Source: Lethocerus indicus (lineage: Eukaryota; Arthropoda; Insecta; Hemiptera; Belostomatidae). From it: DNA of 64,000 nt. The stretch spans positions 1,426,001-1,490,000 of the forward strand of contig JACDQD010000105.1 of NCBI GenBank assembly GCA_019843655.1, in the 5' to 3' direction. A program made the position numbers and the translations under genes. This document shows, piece after piece, positions 25,649-40,141 of this stretch. Under the pieces are notes generated by a model that saw only the letters and a list, made by a program, of their open reading frames with translations, was not told the DNA's origin and searched no databases. How positions within the stretch are numbered: the first letter of the stretch is position 1; each line of letters opens with the position of its first letter.

Positions 25649-26025
25649 CAATACACGTCTCAAAAAAGTGTACTATTATTTAACCTAAATATAAGGCAGA
25701 TATACAGGGTTGTAGAACGCCTACGTGGAATACGAGATAATTAATATCATCTTACGATGAATTATTATAATACAAGATATTTATGGCGAGCTGAGCTCGC
25801 GGACGTATCGACTTTTGCCTAATTTATACAGATTTATTTGAAGTTGGAACTCATGACAGTAACAGAGCTCTTTCATACTAAAAATTGGATCAGCAATACC
25901 TGATCATCACTTGTAAAATTCGATCGGTACTTCTAGCAATTTCCATAACGTGGGGTTTCATAACACATGAACCCCTCTAACCGAGGTTCTTCCCCTGGAG
26001 TATTCATCCGGTTGTTACTGTGCAG

Positions 26026-26334
26026 ATTCATGAAAAATGCTGCGGTGCCGGGGCTAACTTCGTAGCTTGTCCTCCTCTGGGACGGAGGGTGAAGCGGGAG
26101 AGCGACGCCCACCGGGGTCCCGGGTGTCCGGGCGCCGAGAGGGAGTGGTGCGAGTGGGAAGCCGACCCCACAGGCGACCCCTCCCACGCCCACTGGACAC
26201 CCTGGCTAGACTCGAGCCTCTGCCGCTATCCGGACAAGTGCAAAGCCGACTGCTTCAGGCACCAGGCCGAACGGAAGTGGGAGGACTTCCGGCCGCGCTA
26301 CAAGTACTACCTCGAGAGCTACATCAACGGCTGA
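26026..26334 (+). CDS. Gene A, alternative last exon (isoform 2, 204 aa in total)
   Basis: This exon begins after a tgtgcag acceptor in phase 0, the phase needed to join directly to gene A exon 2 at 23626, and ends in TGA. It encodes 102 residues with KCC near the start, a basic segment (GRRVKRES), then the block GDPSHAHW...CRYPDKC...DCF...RYKYYLE, which aligns with the end of exon 3 at 25188-25538. Exon 3 ends in its own stop, so the two cannot be used in series: this is an alternative terminal exon, a duplicated gene end, or an unused relic. Its open frame, retained motif and proper acceptor argue against a relic. It has 8 cysteines against 16 in exon 3 and lacks the WCC tail. AATAAA lies at 26708. 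No MPEVC-type first exon lies between the two terminal exons. Confidence 0.75.
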   Translation: MHEKCCGAGANFVACPPLGRRVKRESDAHRGPGCPGAEREWCEWEADPTGDPSHAHWTPWLDSSLCRYPDKCKADCFRHQAERKWEDFRPRYKYYLESYING

Positions 26335-26707
26335 CGTTGACTGGGGCGTCAACGGGAACCGGAAAATACACGGGGATCGCGCCTGTCTACGCACACCATC
26401 ATACGCACCACACAACAACACATTTTCACAAAACTTTACCATTTTATATTTATATGGCTCCGTTTAAAATTATTATTTTACGCGCTACTTTTTAATGGTA
26501 GAAATATCTGCTTATACAAGCACTGAGATTTTATTTTAACCAGAAGCGCACGAGCTCCCTCCCCCTCGTCCACACTAACGTGTACCTCTAAGACAATTTA
26601 CCTGAAAAATATGGACAACTGACCTAGAAACAAAAAATACCTCTATTTTCCCACTTCTAGAAGTAATTATTCATTATTTATTCAGTGTTTTCCTTGGACA
26701 GGAGAAT

Positions 26708-26713
26708 AATAAA
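26708..26713 (+). promoter_or_regulatory. Polyadenylation signal for gene A isoform 2
   Basis: AATAAA lies about 375 bases past the isoform 2 stop and is the first good hexamer there. It is assigned by position only. Confidence 0.4.
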
Positions 26714-26719
26714 ATAATT

Positions 26720-29700
26720 AATCCAGTTAAAAAACAATTCCGATTCCGACTTGTTTTCAACAAGGCTAACCTGTCCGAAAATAAACCGGCCCAAAGTTTA
26801 TTTCCTGAAGAACTCGAAGGACAACAAAAAAAATATTGTTGAATGAAAAACTCAAATTTTTCAATTTTTTAATGTATATTGCCAGTATTTCCCAGTAGAG
26901 CGACCTATCACTAACTCGCCAAGTGGAGGTTGTAACGACCTCTTGGCGACCACCGAGCATTGCTGTGGAAAAAAACTTCAAATATACTTTTCCAGAAATT
27001 CTGGACCGTTGGGAAAAATGCATTGGATAAATCCTTGAAAATTATCTGAGAGCGACTGATTCCTGTCCCGGGATCCCTTAGAATATTTCTCTTATATAAG
27101 GGGGGACCCTCGAGGTTGAAAAGCTTCGGAAACACCGGCTTAAATAATGTCTCACTGGCGAATCATGCTGAAAGCCCCCCAAGACGGACGAACAGTATTT
27201 ACCCAGATTAAGCGGGGAAAGGGCGAACGGTTAATTGAGGCGGTAGGACGGCAATTGAGCCATATCTCGGGAGGCGGCCAAGGGTTGGGGGGGGGGGGCG
27301 AATTAATTGTGAAACGCTGGAAATTGGACTGGAGGTGGAGATAAAAGGGGGCTTTAAATTTATCGTCCCCTCCCAGCTTGAGACGTACAGGCCGGAGCCG
27401 AGGCTGCTCGGGCCCCTGAGGGAGGAGGGAAGAGCTCAATTATTCACAACATTTCACCGATAAAGTATTCACCGGTCTGGATGGGAAACCAGACAGAACA
27501 CAAACGGCCTCCAACACCCACCCCCGGCCGCCAACTTCACGCTTTTGTTTCAACTTTTAATCTGAAACTCTGCTGCATAAAACACCGCGTGCGATACAAT
27601 TTACTTGTTCGATCCCGAACTGGGGTGTCCCTGTGATTTGTCGCCGCAATTCAATTTCCTATTGAACCCAAGACCGCAACGTTATCCCATCCAATTTGAA
27701 TGCGCAGAAGTACGGGAATCTAATATAATAAACCTATCAAATTGATAGATTATAGTTTAACTGTATTTAAGGTACGGGTATTTTACTTTAATCTAGGTTT
27801 TATTGTAAAATGTCCACATAATTTAACCAATCTCCGATTGTTTGTACCTTGACACCGGGAACAAACACAATGAATGAAAAGTATAATAGCAAATAATATT
27901 CGATATCGACATATTTCGAAGAAATACAATTTGTTACCATAACAAAGTTTTCGGCCATGAATTTTATTATGTTATTTTTTATATGTGACTCATCAAAAAT
28001 TCTATATTGATACAGATTACGCAGGAGACCGAATTCACAGACGCGACCACTGTACTTGAAATGCCAGTGGCGGATCGGTGTATTAGAGGGCTATTAATCA
28101 GCGGGCCTGATGTGTTTGTGTACGTAGCAAGGCCGGCCAGCCCCTTCTATCCAATTTGGTATCTATTTCTAGCTTGTGATGTTTAACTTGATAATTAGCA
28201 CTTCCTAAATTCGATTTGGTGCCAACTCCAACCGCCCTTTCGGATCGAGGACATGTTTAAGTATTCGTTCGATTCATTAATACTTATTCCGGACTTTTAC
28301 CTATGCATTAATCGAAGATTTCGCGTTCTTCTCTCTCCTCTCGCTCGAGTTTTCGGTTGCTCGCCAGCTTCCAAATTTTCGAATTCTTATACCACGGAAT
28401 TCCTTCAGAATACCTGGTTACAATTAGTTTTGATTCGTTTTTCATTTTTTTTCCGATTGCTTCAACAAAATATAGAAAAAGTTCGAATACTGATAATATA
28501 ATAATGGCCTGTATTTACTAAACATCTCAAATTTACAAATCTCCTAATTCTAGACTCATAATGAGGTTCTTCGACTTAATAACATCGAAAAGTGAAACTA
28601 TTTCCTCTCGCTCTGTAAACCGCCCCAATTATTAAACTAAACTTGGGCACCAATTAAGACTCTGGGCCAAGAGTCTAGAGGATCAAGACCGACTTCTGGA
28701 AAACAGAGCTGTGTATTTAAATAATATACACCAAAATATATAGAAACATATGTATGCTCATATATCCGAGACCAAACACGATCAATATCTGTAATACTAC
28801 TTAAAAGTTTCTTTCTAATAAAACTTCAGGGCGATGGGGAAAGATTCATGGATTTGCTCGTCGAAATTTATTGGACCAATATCTTGCCACGTTTATTGAC
28901 AAAAAAATAATTTTGCACGTGTGTACAACTATAAATAAAATGTAATACATGTTACCTTGCCGATGTCGACAATAATAATAGCCGAGATATTAGCTGTAAT
29001 GCCGTATTGCGTAGTCTGATATGGAGTTAACGACCAATTACAATAGTTTGTTTCTAAGCCAAATTTAGAAATCCACTGTCGCCTTCTTCACAACAAGTTT
29101 TTTTCCTTAGCAATTAAAACGTAAAAGTTGTAAATTACCTCCGGCCATTCTCTAGTAGATATTTCACAATTAGAACAATTTACACGCCAAAAGTGCCATC
29201 ATTGGGTGGCTTCTTTATCGGGAGAAACAAGTGCTACGAAAAAACATTCCGCAATTGTACTTCAACTTTACAGTTCAACCTTTATTAGTTGATTATACAG
29301 TAAATAAAAAGAAAACAAGGACAATTTAAAATCAAAGTACAAACCGAACTATCTTCGATAAATAACTAGCTGGAGGTTTTGAAAACTTACTGCTAAGTGT
29401 TCTGTTGACTCCAAAGCCCTTTCTTCGGATCTCAGGGAAAAATCGAAAACTGCAACATAAAAATGCACTGAATTAATTGCTATGCTTATATTTTTTAAAA
29501 TTGATAGTTATAAATTAGCTGATATTCACAAACAAGATAATGCACATTGATGAGTCAAATCTTTAAATTGCTATATATAAATTTCAATGCTCTATTTAAC
29601 CAGTTTAGATTCTTTTGTGCGCTTAACGCGAAGAAAAACCTTCGACAAGGAACCCGGTTAAGAAAATTCCACCTCCGTTGAGCATTTTTCATGCGTACGG

Positions 29701-32700
29701 CCACAGGAGAAATTCACCTTCAATTAGCCTCATAATTGCCGCTAATTGGCCATCAAAACTCGGCTCAATTAAACCGGCCCCGGATTCAACGAATTAATAC
29801 ATACCAAATTCAATTTACCCCAAGAGAAAGAGTTACTCTCCTCCGGCTTTATGTTTCTTCGAGTCGGTTAATATTATAATCTTTTAGTAATAAGAACTTT
29901 AAGTATACAAACGATTTACATTTTGGAAACCCCGGTAGTTTGTTTCAATGAGGAGTTCATCAGACAGGCGGACACTACTGATGACCAGGAGGAACCGACA
30001 CAGGGTCGGAATGTATGGACTCAACGTCTTTGAGAAGGAGTCCAAGAGGCAAAAGAGAAGTTTGACAGGACAAAAAAAATACAAAGAGCTACTATAAAAA
30101 TGAATGGATGTGCGTGTGGTCCTTTTCCCACGGGGATTTACATAATTACCACTATTAATTATGGAAGTATCCGTATTTTGCAGCTGCGAATGATTTTTTT
30201 AGTTGTATATTATTTTCTTCCATTATTTATAATTATTATGTCGAGTCGAATTTTAAAAAGATTTATATTCTTTTTTCACTAACAAAGGACTTCGGGTTAA
30301 ATTAGAGCATTGGCGCTTTAAATACCTTAAAGTAGGTGATATGACACAACTTTGATTTAATGCCTGTCGTCAGGCGTGCAACAAATTTAAACTGAAACAA
30401 ATATTAAACTGAAACGGGTCGGCTAGTCGGCGAACGGTACTGGCAAAAAAGTGTTTTCGTTTTGGGGCGTATCGAGACAAATAGAATTTATAATCCCCAA
30501 ACAATTACCGGTTTTGGAAATGACTGAATAAGGTAGTCGTCCTTGTGGGGCTAATTGGGCGAAAAGGCCCCTTAACGAGGCAAGGAATCCGCTGAGCGAA
30601 AAAAAAAACATTTTGAAATGATTTGGGGCAACATAGAGCGCGTTGTGCTCTTGTCACCGTCCAAGAAATGACAGTGACGTAACTGGTTGCTATACAAGTC
30701 TGTCCGAGATAGAGCTGTATGAATGAGCCTATTGAACACTCGATGGGTAGAAAAAAAACACGAATAGTTATTCCGCATGATTCTTGTATTAATATTATTA
30801 ATATGTTATCATTTATAACGTACGAGGGGATACTGAGGAACATTATGTGCGATCTAACCCAGGACATATGTCTGCAGTTTTCCGTCGCGGAATGCCAAAG
30901 CGTTTACGCCAAACATTACTAATTTTAAATTTGTGCAGATTAAGGTATACGAATGAGACCCCCCACAATTTTATTTATTGATCCCCAATTAACTACTGTT
31001 TATTATTTATAGCACGAAGGATAATGAATTACAATAAACCCTATGCGTAATCATGCTCATATAAATCGAAATTCTCTATCGGGTGTTGACTAGTCGGATA
31101 GAACTGTATGTACATGAGAATGAAAACTTTTATTAAGTACATCAAAATAATAATTGAATGAAAATTCTCCGGACCTACCACTTACCTACGTATACTGATA
31201 TCTGGACTATGACAAACTTAAAATATGTACAGATTTGATTTAATGTTTGGGAAAATTAGATGGATAAAAATATTAAAAAAGATATATGTTGAACACATTT
31301 CTTTCACACGCGATTTCCTTCCGCCCACAGAAGTAACATTTTTACTTCATGATCATGTTATGCTGTTGGCGCATAACATGAATACTGTTCCGGCCGCATA
31401 TGTTTCCCGTTGTAATCTGCCGCCGCTGTCGTCGTACGAGTACACTGTAGCATCTGTTGTAGCCCGACACAATCCAATCCTCTAGTCGGCGGTTAATGGG
31501 CTGGAAGTTAACAAGCCGTGTTTACCGTCTAGTGAAGGGCAATACAAGTGTCTGCCGCCATTTCCATATTCGATTTCGAAACGGGGTAATTTTAAACGTA
31601 GTGAGCAGCGACAGTCTTAGCGCCACTTCGAGGCTCCAAAGTCTGAACGCATTTGTACAGGATTTCCACCCTGTCTAGAATATTTTAGTTTCCGTTTTGA
31701 ATTATATCGTATGAAATTTAGTCCCACAGCATTTCTTTATGAATTACTAATCTATGCAGGACTGCGACTTTGGGACTTCCCTTCAATTTTCCGGGACCAA
31801 CCTCATTTTCTCGCCACTTATACTCAGAGCGGCTGTGCCGTAATTTTTCGGACTTTATAACTAGAACTTATAACAATATCCTTTTACTAATCAGCCAATT
31901 AAAATAAAATCAATTTCTTAAATATTACAGAGAAACAAAATAGGAACTAAAATCTACTAAAACTAAATTGATGGATTAATTTAAAACTTTGGACTTAATG
32001 AACTTATAGAATCTGACATTTATTTGTTTAATACTTTTGAGTAGTATTAAGTAATATGAATCTCGTTTTATGAATAATATAACAAAATATATATGTATAA
32101 TATTTGGATCCAGGAATTCAGTGTATATACTCAACAATGTGTATATCAAAACAACAAGTGAGACAGTATCTCAAATGAATTTCCAACTATAATATTGTAA
32201 ATAATTCAATTTATCTGATACGTTTTTCATTCGTATCGTTAAGGGACCAAATAAATATATTATTGCAATATCAAGGGAGGATATAAATTTGAGATAACAA
32301 TTTAACCGATATAACTATATCTTGCAGAGCTATGGGGTTTGAGTGAAATAGCAGATATAATTCAATTCCCCCCGCTCGGATTTCCACCGATTTTCCAATA
32401 TACCGATTTTTAGCGCCAAACGGCTTCTCTAGTGGCCCCCGCCACTGGGCAAGCATCAACAGATTTCACGGGGTGAAAAATGGGTCAGCCAGTTGCCCCA
32501 TGACTCGGGAACGGGGACGCATCGATCCTGTGCATCTCGAAATTATTCCTCCCCGAAATTGCGCCCGACAAAATTAATCTTTGCCGTCTAACCCTGCTAG
32601 GCCCAAATACAAATCGGAAAAACTGCCAGTCGGAGATTCTGGATAAACAGTGTTCTCCACTCCTTCCAATTTATTACGGCTAGAAAACAACAGATATTTC

Positions 32701-35700
32701 TGTTGGCTTGACGCCAATGGGATTTTGGCGTATTGGGCTCAGAAAGTTCCCGCCCTATGCTCTAGCCCCTTATGATATTAAAGTAGAATACGGATATCCA
32801 TGATTTATTTCTTACTTATTTACGACAAAATTCTTTTTGATATTATGAAAACAGATGTAAACGTTACGCTGTTACAATGCGCTGTTATAATAAACTCTTA
32901 CTATTCTGTGTGCTCTGTTATTGGGGCCGATATTGGCCTAGCTTAACATGAATTAGGCGAGTGGAGATAGTGAATCTAACCGTATTGGGTTTGTTATATA
33001 GAAATCGTTATATAGAAGATGCGTCGTTGACATGCTACAAATATTTGTCATTAATTAAAGAATGGAATAGCATTAACGAAGGTAAAACGATACCGTTTTA
33101 GCTTAGGACCACAAAACACGTAATCACAATAAAACAAATTTTTCAGTTATAAAATATTACTCCGAACTCATGAGGCAACAGTGTGCTCTCAATTTGTTTG
33201 CAGTAAGTAAGACGTGGATGACGAGCAGAAGAATAACTGCTTGTGTTCCATTGCCGACGAACTTGTATTGCGGGATATTTTGAGAAAGCTTCTGATGACG
33301 ATTCCTCCATCTGAGATGAAACAGGGCAGAACTGGGTACCGGCAAATGGAGTAAGGGAGGGAGTTGAAAACTAGGCTTGGTTAGATCAATACGGGGTCTC
33401 AACTCAGACCAGCCGCACCGGCCGAGGCCCACTCACAATTCGAACCCCTAAACAGCCAACAATTCAGTAAACTAACTAACCAACACTAAAACTAATGTCA
33501 CATCGGGGAAATCTACCTCGGAAAAATAAGAAATGGAAATGTAACTCCAGGTTCCATATGGGTAAAAAGCGTGGATGTCGATTCCAGGACTCGTGTATTA
33601 ATTAGTTGCAGCAAATTTGTCCCCAAATTTGGCAGTGTCTGTGGTCTTAAGCTACAATGTGGTGGTCCTTCACCACCTTCAGTAACGTGCCATCAGTCAT
33701 TTCATGATTCGGCTTCCTGATAGCTCTGTCACGAGTTACTATCAGATTTTCTATCTCTCCTACACCGTTTGGTCGTAAAGTGGACCGGTTTTGGCTTTTC
33801 CCAATGCACGGGAGATTCACGAGTGTACGGGTCCGGCGACACATTTACTTAAATACAGAATAATAACGCATCTGTAAGATAAAATTAAAATATATTCTGG
33901 CCACGTGTTTTCGCAAGAGTATTCCTATACCTTGCATTGTACGACTCCTATTTAACATTTCGCCGAAATACATCCCCAAAGTACATTTATTAGTTTTTGG
34001 ACAAACAAGTATATATCACCTGGTGATAGATCCTCGTTATTTCTTTCGGTGGTTGTATATGCTACACCTGAGAAAGACTAGGGGATCCGGGGCGTGAGAA
34101 ATAAGTGAAACGGATGCGGCCCCAGGATATAAGGGAGTTGAATGGGAGTTGTGGAACGGGATAACGGATTAGCATGAGCCACCCGCCTGGCTATATACCC
34201 AAGGGCGAACCCAGCCCCTCGAGTTCAACCGACATCCATCGTTAAATCTTCAGTTTACCTACTTACCCTAACAGTAAAACGGTTCCCGGAAGGAGTTTTG
34301 ACGACCTATATTTCCTGACGCAACCTGACACTATTTTATGAGTGGATAATATTTTATTTTAATAACACGTAATCTTTCCTGAATTTAAATTCGTTCGGGT
34401 GATGCAACTCAGGTTTATTTCTTTACCTTTTGATACCTGTCTATTAACAATGTTTAATGACAATGGTCAATTAACCTTTTTGTTCCGCACCCTCTTCGTT
34501 AGCATCAAACTTGTGTCAACCGGCCCCACGCTTTAGTATCCTGCAAGGGACAATAATAATGTGGCCAGCTGTGATCGCTATTTGTAAAGTCCCCTGGCCC
34601 TGGCGGTCAACGCACCGTGATGAATAGCGCGTGCATGTGTCCCTGAGAGACGCCGCGTGCATGTGTGCCTGCGTGTGTGAGGGCCTCCCTGTATATATTT
34701 ATATATACGCGCTACACTGCATCTGTCAATTTGCCAGTTCTCGCGCCTATCCAAATATAGGCGCCTGGAATGATTCGGTCCAGCTATAAAAAGGGACACC
34801 GCCCTTAGGTCATATTTATTTACATTTCAGTTCAAGGAGACTGAAATTAATAGCTTATTTAAATAATAACGAGTTCAAATTTGACATTTGCAATTCTGCA
34901 AGAGTAATATCTCGGGATTCAACTATTTCCAATAACCTATCACTATACCTGATGCGAGTCGAAGGAATTTCCGGGTTGAGTGATTCATAGATCTGTTTTG
35001 CGGTTTCCACGGTTCTACACAGAACTTGAATCTACAGACAATAGGGATGATGATTATAATAAATTATATTTATACTGTTATATAAATTGCCATATGAGAC
35101 TACCGTACTCACCGTAAAATATGAAAATGAAAAACAGTATAAAATCAGACACCAGAAACAGTGTTATAACCGACATTTATTATTCTATTTTCCCAATTCT
35201 GTAACTTATATATGATACTTTGCTGCGACAGTCTACTGGATGTCATAGGTGTGTATAAGGAAGGGTAACACATTAAACATTTTTCCACGTGTAAAGTAAT
35301 GTACAAGTGAAGGCGTAGAAAAACTTATGTTGAGAACTGAATGCAAACATGAGCGGCTCAGAACTGATGCTGTAAGAAAGGGGCTGGTTTATGTCTTCCA
35401 CGAAACCCTTATCTGTTCAACGTTGGCCCGTTTGTTCACAGTCCTATAATTGAATCGCCGAGGAAGTTCACCGGACTTTCAAACTCTACTAGACGAATTA
35501 AGCTAACTGTTGTCTCAACAACAGATAAGGATTCTTCTAAAAACAATCGGCCGAGATTTAATATAAAAGGCCGAACAAAGGGGCGGCGAAATAAGTCGCT
35601 GCGAGATACAATCTCAACAATTCTGCAAAAGAGGGCAAGTTTAGGTTATATAATATTTTTTTGATCCTCCCCCATTCCTTCTCCCATTGTAAATACGCAA

Positions 35701-38700
35701 ATGGGATTCTCACGATCCAATCAGGGCCCGTAATAGAGATCCGATGGTACAGTACACTGAACGCAAAATGAAGCCTGAAATTTCCCAGGTATTATTAGTT
35801 AGGTGCCGTGTAGACTACGACATTACTAATCGCCGTGGGCCCACCACTTATAATGGGACGGTTAGTTGCCGGAATTATCCGCCGACCCATTGTCGTTTGC
35901 ACAGCGACCCCAGTTTATGCAAAACTAATAACCGAATTAATATTTTTCCAAACGGAGGCCCCCTATTATTTTCGCACGGACAACAGAAGAGGCGGCCCCA
36001 GTTCCCATGGATACGATAGAACGGTACAGCATAGAATGCCTAGAACTGTTTGGCAATTTATGCAATAGCCCCGATTCATTAAGCAGAAGAGGGATTCTTC
36101 ATAAGATTGAAGAACGGGATTGAGAGGAAAGCGCTTAAGGATATTTCGGGAAGAGTTTTCTCTTGCACCCCACATCTATTCCGATTTAAGTTTTTACAGA
36201 TCGAGGTTTTTAAAGCTCCTGTTTAGAGCTCTTAAATTTCGGAGCAGATATTTGAGTAGACGATGCCAAACAGTAGCCCACCACCATTCCAAGTTATTGA
36301 GTCAATAAATAAATAATGAATATTTTTTAAAATAAATAGAACGTGTTGGACCCGAAATTCGATTTTCCGGCAACGGACTGAATTTTCCTTCGCACATCTG
36401 AATACAAGGGTGCTTTCACACTCATTTCTCGCACAGTATATAATCTGTTAGCTCTATGAAGCCTCCTGAAATAGGATCCCGACCAATATGCACCCGGTTG
36501 TTGATTGCACTGGCCCAGATAGCCAACGAACAAACAAGGAAAGAGTTGCTGTGCACTCGTGAAGTGAAACTTAGTTATTGGATTTCTATGGCAACCGCCG
36601 GCAATTAGGTTTTATTAGCTCAAGCAGGAGCGGTCATTAGCACCGAAACAGGGACAGACATTCCTAACAGAGTTTGGCGTAAATGGGATATCTCAAAAAA
36701 TGGTAGGAATCAGATAAGAATATTGGACATTCGGTTAAAAATAAATAAATAAAAACCAATACATCCAAAATTTCTCACGGAGTGTTAAGATAATATATGT
36801 TATCTTGGCGCAACGATTGATAACACGACCACATGACGGTATAAATCGTCGACAATATATGACGAATAGTAAGGACTGCACTCAATGGTTCTAATGATTC
36901 GATAGGTTTATATTCAACGTTCGACACAAACCCCCGCGTTTTTCTTAGATGTTTTTTGAATTGGTTTATTAAATTATTAAATCCACAACGCTTAATCTGA
37001 AATACATTCAATCATCGGTAATACAGCTACGCACATACATGTGCCGCCATATCTTTTTTCACAGCTATTAAAGTATAGACCTCTATAAAAATACGCAGGT
37101 AGAAACATGTGTAATACCGAAAGTGAAAGAAACTTACTTAACGGGTTCGGGCCGTCCGAGTTTAATGCAAAATTCCCGCTCGGGGCATTTGTCCGGTTTC
37201 CCAAATGCAATTACCCGTTCGGAGGAAGGTGGAGAGAGGCTTTTGCGAACGTCTAGGCGGACCACATTTTTCAAGCTCCACAATTGGGACAGCGGTCAGA
37301 CCAGTCCCCTGCCCAATTAAGTCCACCATTCGATGCGACAATAATTCATGAAGGGAGTTCAGGCGTGGAAGGGGAGCGGAGAAAGAAATACTGCCGCAAC
37401 CGATAAGCGGAAATTATCTCGCTCCTCAAACACCCTCTTACTTCGTCTCCAGTAAACTACCGCGATAACTACCGGCGGCGCGCCAACCGCGCATATCATG
37501 TGCCTGGCACGAAAAAAACAAAACGAAAAACGACGGGAAATCTCAGATGTATGTCTGATGGAGCGAATCTCAGATTTTAAACGGCGTTTGGGTTTAGTAA
37601 AGCCAACGGAACTGAAACAGTAGACTCCTCCCCCGTCCTAACATTTGGTCTTTAAGCAGAGGCGCGAGAGGAGACGGAAGATCGGGAAAATTACCGCATT
37701 CAAACCCTCGCAGACGATATACCGAGGAATCGACGTAGGCTTAACCGTAAACTTGGTTTGTATATGGCATCGCGTCTTCAGCTCTGCCGAAGGGAAGGAG
37801 AAAGCATACGTAATCATTTGACCTAGATGTTCTGCAATGTTTACTGTATAATCTATATACGTTCAATAGTAATACATTTATTGTACGCGTTACGACAGTT
37901 TACAGTTGTGGCATGTCCAACATAATTATTGCAATTATTTAAACCGCGTCTGAAAATTATGAAGAAACCATTCTTGAAATGGGGTAATACGTTGTTCGCG
38001 AGTTCAGTATTGATTCGGTCGGATAAAAGGAACTGTTGAGCCAACATTCCGCGATCCGGTTGGGGGCGAATGGGTATTTAATCGCAAATGAAACGGGTCA
38101 GATGTAATAAGTTGGGGTAGCCGGGTACAAGAAGAAACGAATCGATCTATCGCTCGCTCGCTATCCTCCGCTCTGCTGGAGTTCGGAATTAGGGTTCGCC
38201 ATCCAGGGGTACTGATTTATGTAGCGAGGGGGGAGCTCGGAGGAAATAATTTCGGTAGCGCGACAGGCCAGATGAGAGAGCGCCTTTGTCGGCCCCAAGC
38301 GGCATTCCGTAGACGATTTTTTCCACCGCCAAAGCATAATGTGGGAAAAAAAAGAAACGGAATTATTCCTTTTAGGAGAATTCGAGCCAGGGCCACCTTT
38401 TGACCCGAAAACTCTCGACCGTTCGCTTTCCATGACATATCTGTCAAACAGAATAGGGATTTGATATATGCGCGTTGCAAATCTAGGCCTCATATTTTTA
38501 TTCTTGCCTAACTGCTTGCGATCTTCCAATTATTTCAATCGAGGGAATTACGGAAGCAGAACTGGAGTCGGATTACTGAAAACATTTTCAAATTTGCAAT
38601 ACGTTTTCTTTGTTTCTTCAGCCTTTCGTTCACCCCTTCGTTAATTCACTAGCGAAATCCTCCAGTAAAATACGGGCTTTCTGTATAAAAAGGTGATCGA

Positions 38701-40127
38701 ACATAGAGAGTGTAATAATTAATATTAAACAAAGAGATTGTAACAAAATACCCCAATTAAAATTAAAAATGGTGAACAGAATTTGAGATTTGTGAGAATT
38801 CTGATTCTCGCCTGACTTGTTTTCCAAAGAAAAAAAGCGACTTAAACCAAGGTATTCTGAGGACTCGTACGTATAAACACAACCTATTTACACGATATCG
38901 ATCTGGTGTCTGTCGTAAATCCGGCGTTTATTATCATTAAAAACTCTTTTGATCGCGCCGGAGAACCGAACGGTCTATAAATAGACTGAGGACGATCGGT
39001 TCTTGCACACCCCTCTTGTTTGAGCCCGATGTTTTCCCTTGTTCCGTCGGAAACTGGGATGCGCCAGTCAAAACACGTGTAAATTATGAACGAATTCATT
39101 GAGTATGGCTATGCCAAATAACGTCAATGGTACTTCATTCAGTCTCGTATTGCCTTCTTATACCGTAACAGTTACCACGACCGGACTGTAACCAGGTAAA
39201 AACTCCGTTCAAAAGCGAGGCATCCTTATATAAGAATTAATACGGTATTGCATCCTCTTTCTTACGAGATATTTCATTCCTGAAATGATTGTCCCTATGA
39301 ATATAAATATGATTAACGTAAAACTTTCACCAGTAAAAATTATCTAGGTATTTAGAACGTAATAAAATATGTATACGGGATAGGAGAGCTGTCAATATGT
39401 TGGATGGACTTGGCACAATAAGTAGTGCAATTCACCAGACACATAAAGTCCTTCTCGTTTAATATAACATAGGCCAACATCAAAATATAAGTCTAATTTA
39501 ATTTCTCGCCGTCTCCCCGTTCACAATAGGAGAGGTAAAATCCTCCGAAACGGAGTTGTTCATATCTAGATACCGGGGCCGGCAATTTGTCGCCAGTATT
39601 AGGATTTAGACCGCGACAGGGAAAAACGGTACGTGACGTTGGCAAGGGCTTTAAATCCGCGCCCTTTTCAGTTTTATCTATCCGGCCCTTCGCTTTATGC
39701 TATGCTTTTATCTCCCGGCCGAACGTCCGCGATACTTCTCCCAGACAAATAGTTTCCGACAACGTACAAACAACTGGTATAGGAAGAAATGAAATATATA
39801 TTCTATTTTTGTTTCGCTCTAGACTGCCATCTAAACTACATACATCTCGTTTTTTATTACAACAAAAACGCTAACCTGAAAAGTCCTGTTGTTCAGAGAA
39901 TCTGCATAATACTGAACAGCGCGTTCTATTTGACCCATCCAAACATTATAAAATATTGAAGGATGTCTGTCACCAATCGCGTTTTTGGTCCAATGGTAGA
40001 CCGGCTTCGGCCTAGTGCCAACAATCCTATCTTCGATCCAATATGAATCTAATAGCAACGGAGCAAATATTTTTTCATTCCACGAAAACAACATCAAAAT
40101 TCAAGTTACATTGAGAAAAAGTTTCAG
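26720..40127. other. Interval between genes A and B, no convincing gene
   Basis: About 13 kb of mostly AT-rich DNA. I looked for further family members (MPEVC start, DRPC block, GDPSHxHW block) and saw none. A G-run lies at 27285-27298. A 67-codon ATG frame near 30722 and frames at 33157-33432, 35744-36068 and 38161-38529 are unsupported. Confidence 0.45.
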
Positions 40128-40141
40128 AAAGTAATTTCAAT

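Noticed and set aside
26020..26025. GTG start for the 26026 exon as an independent gene
   Set aside because: The GTG-CAG lies in the acceptor itself; splicing from exon 2 explains the frame better.
30505..30867. 120-codon minus-strand frame
   Set aside because: Composition is hydrophobic and typical of AT-rich chance frames; there is no supporting signal.
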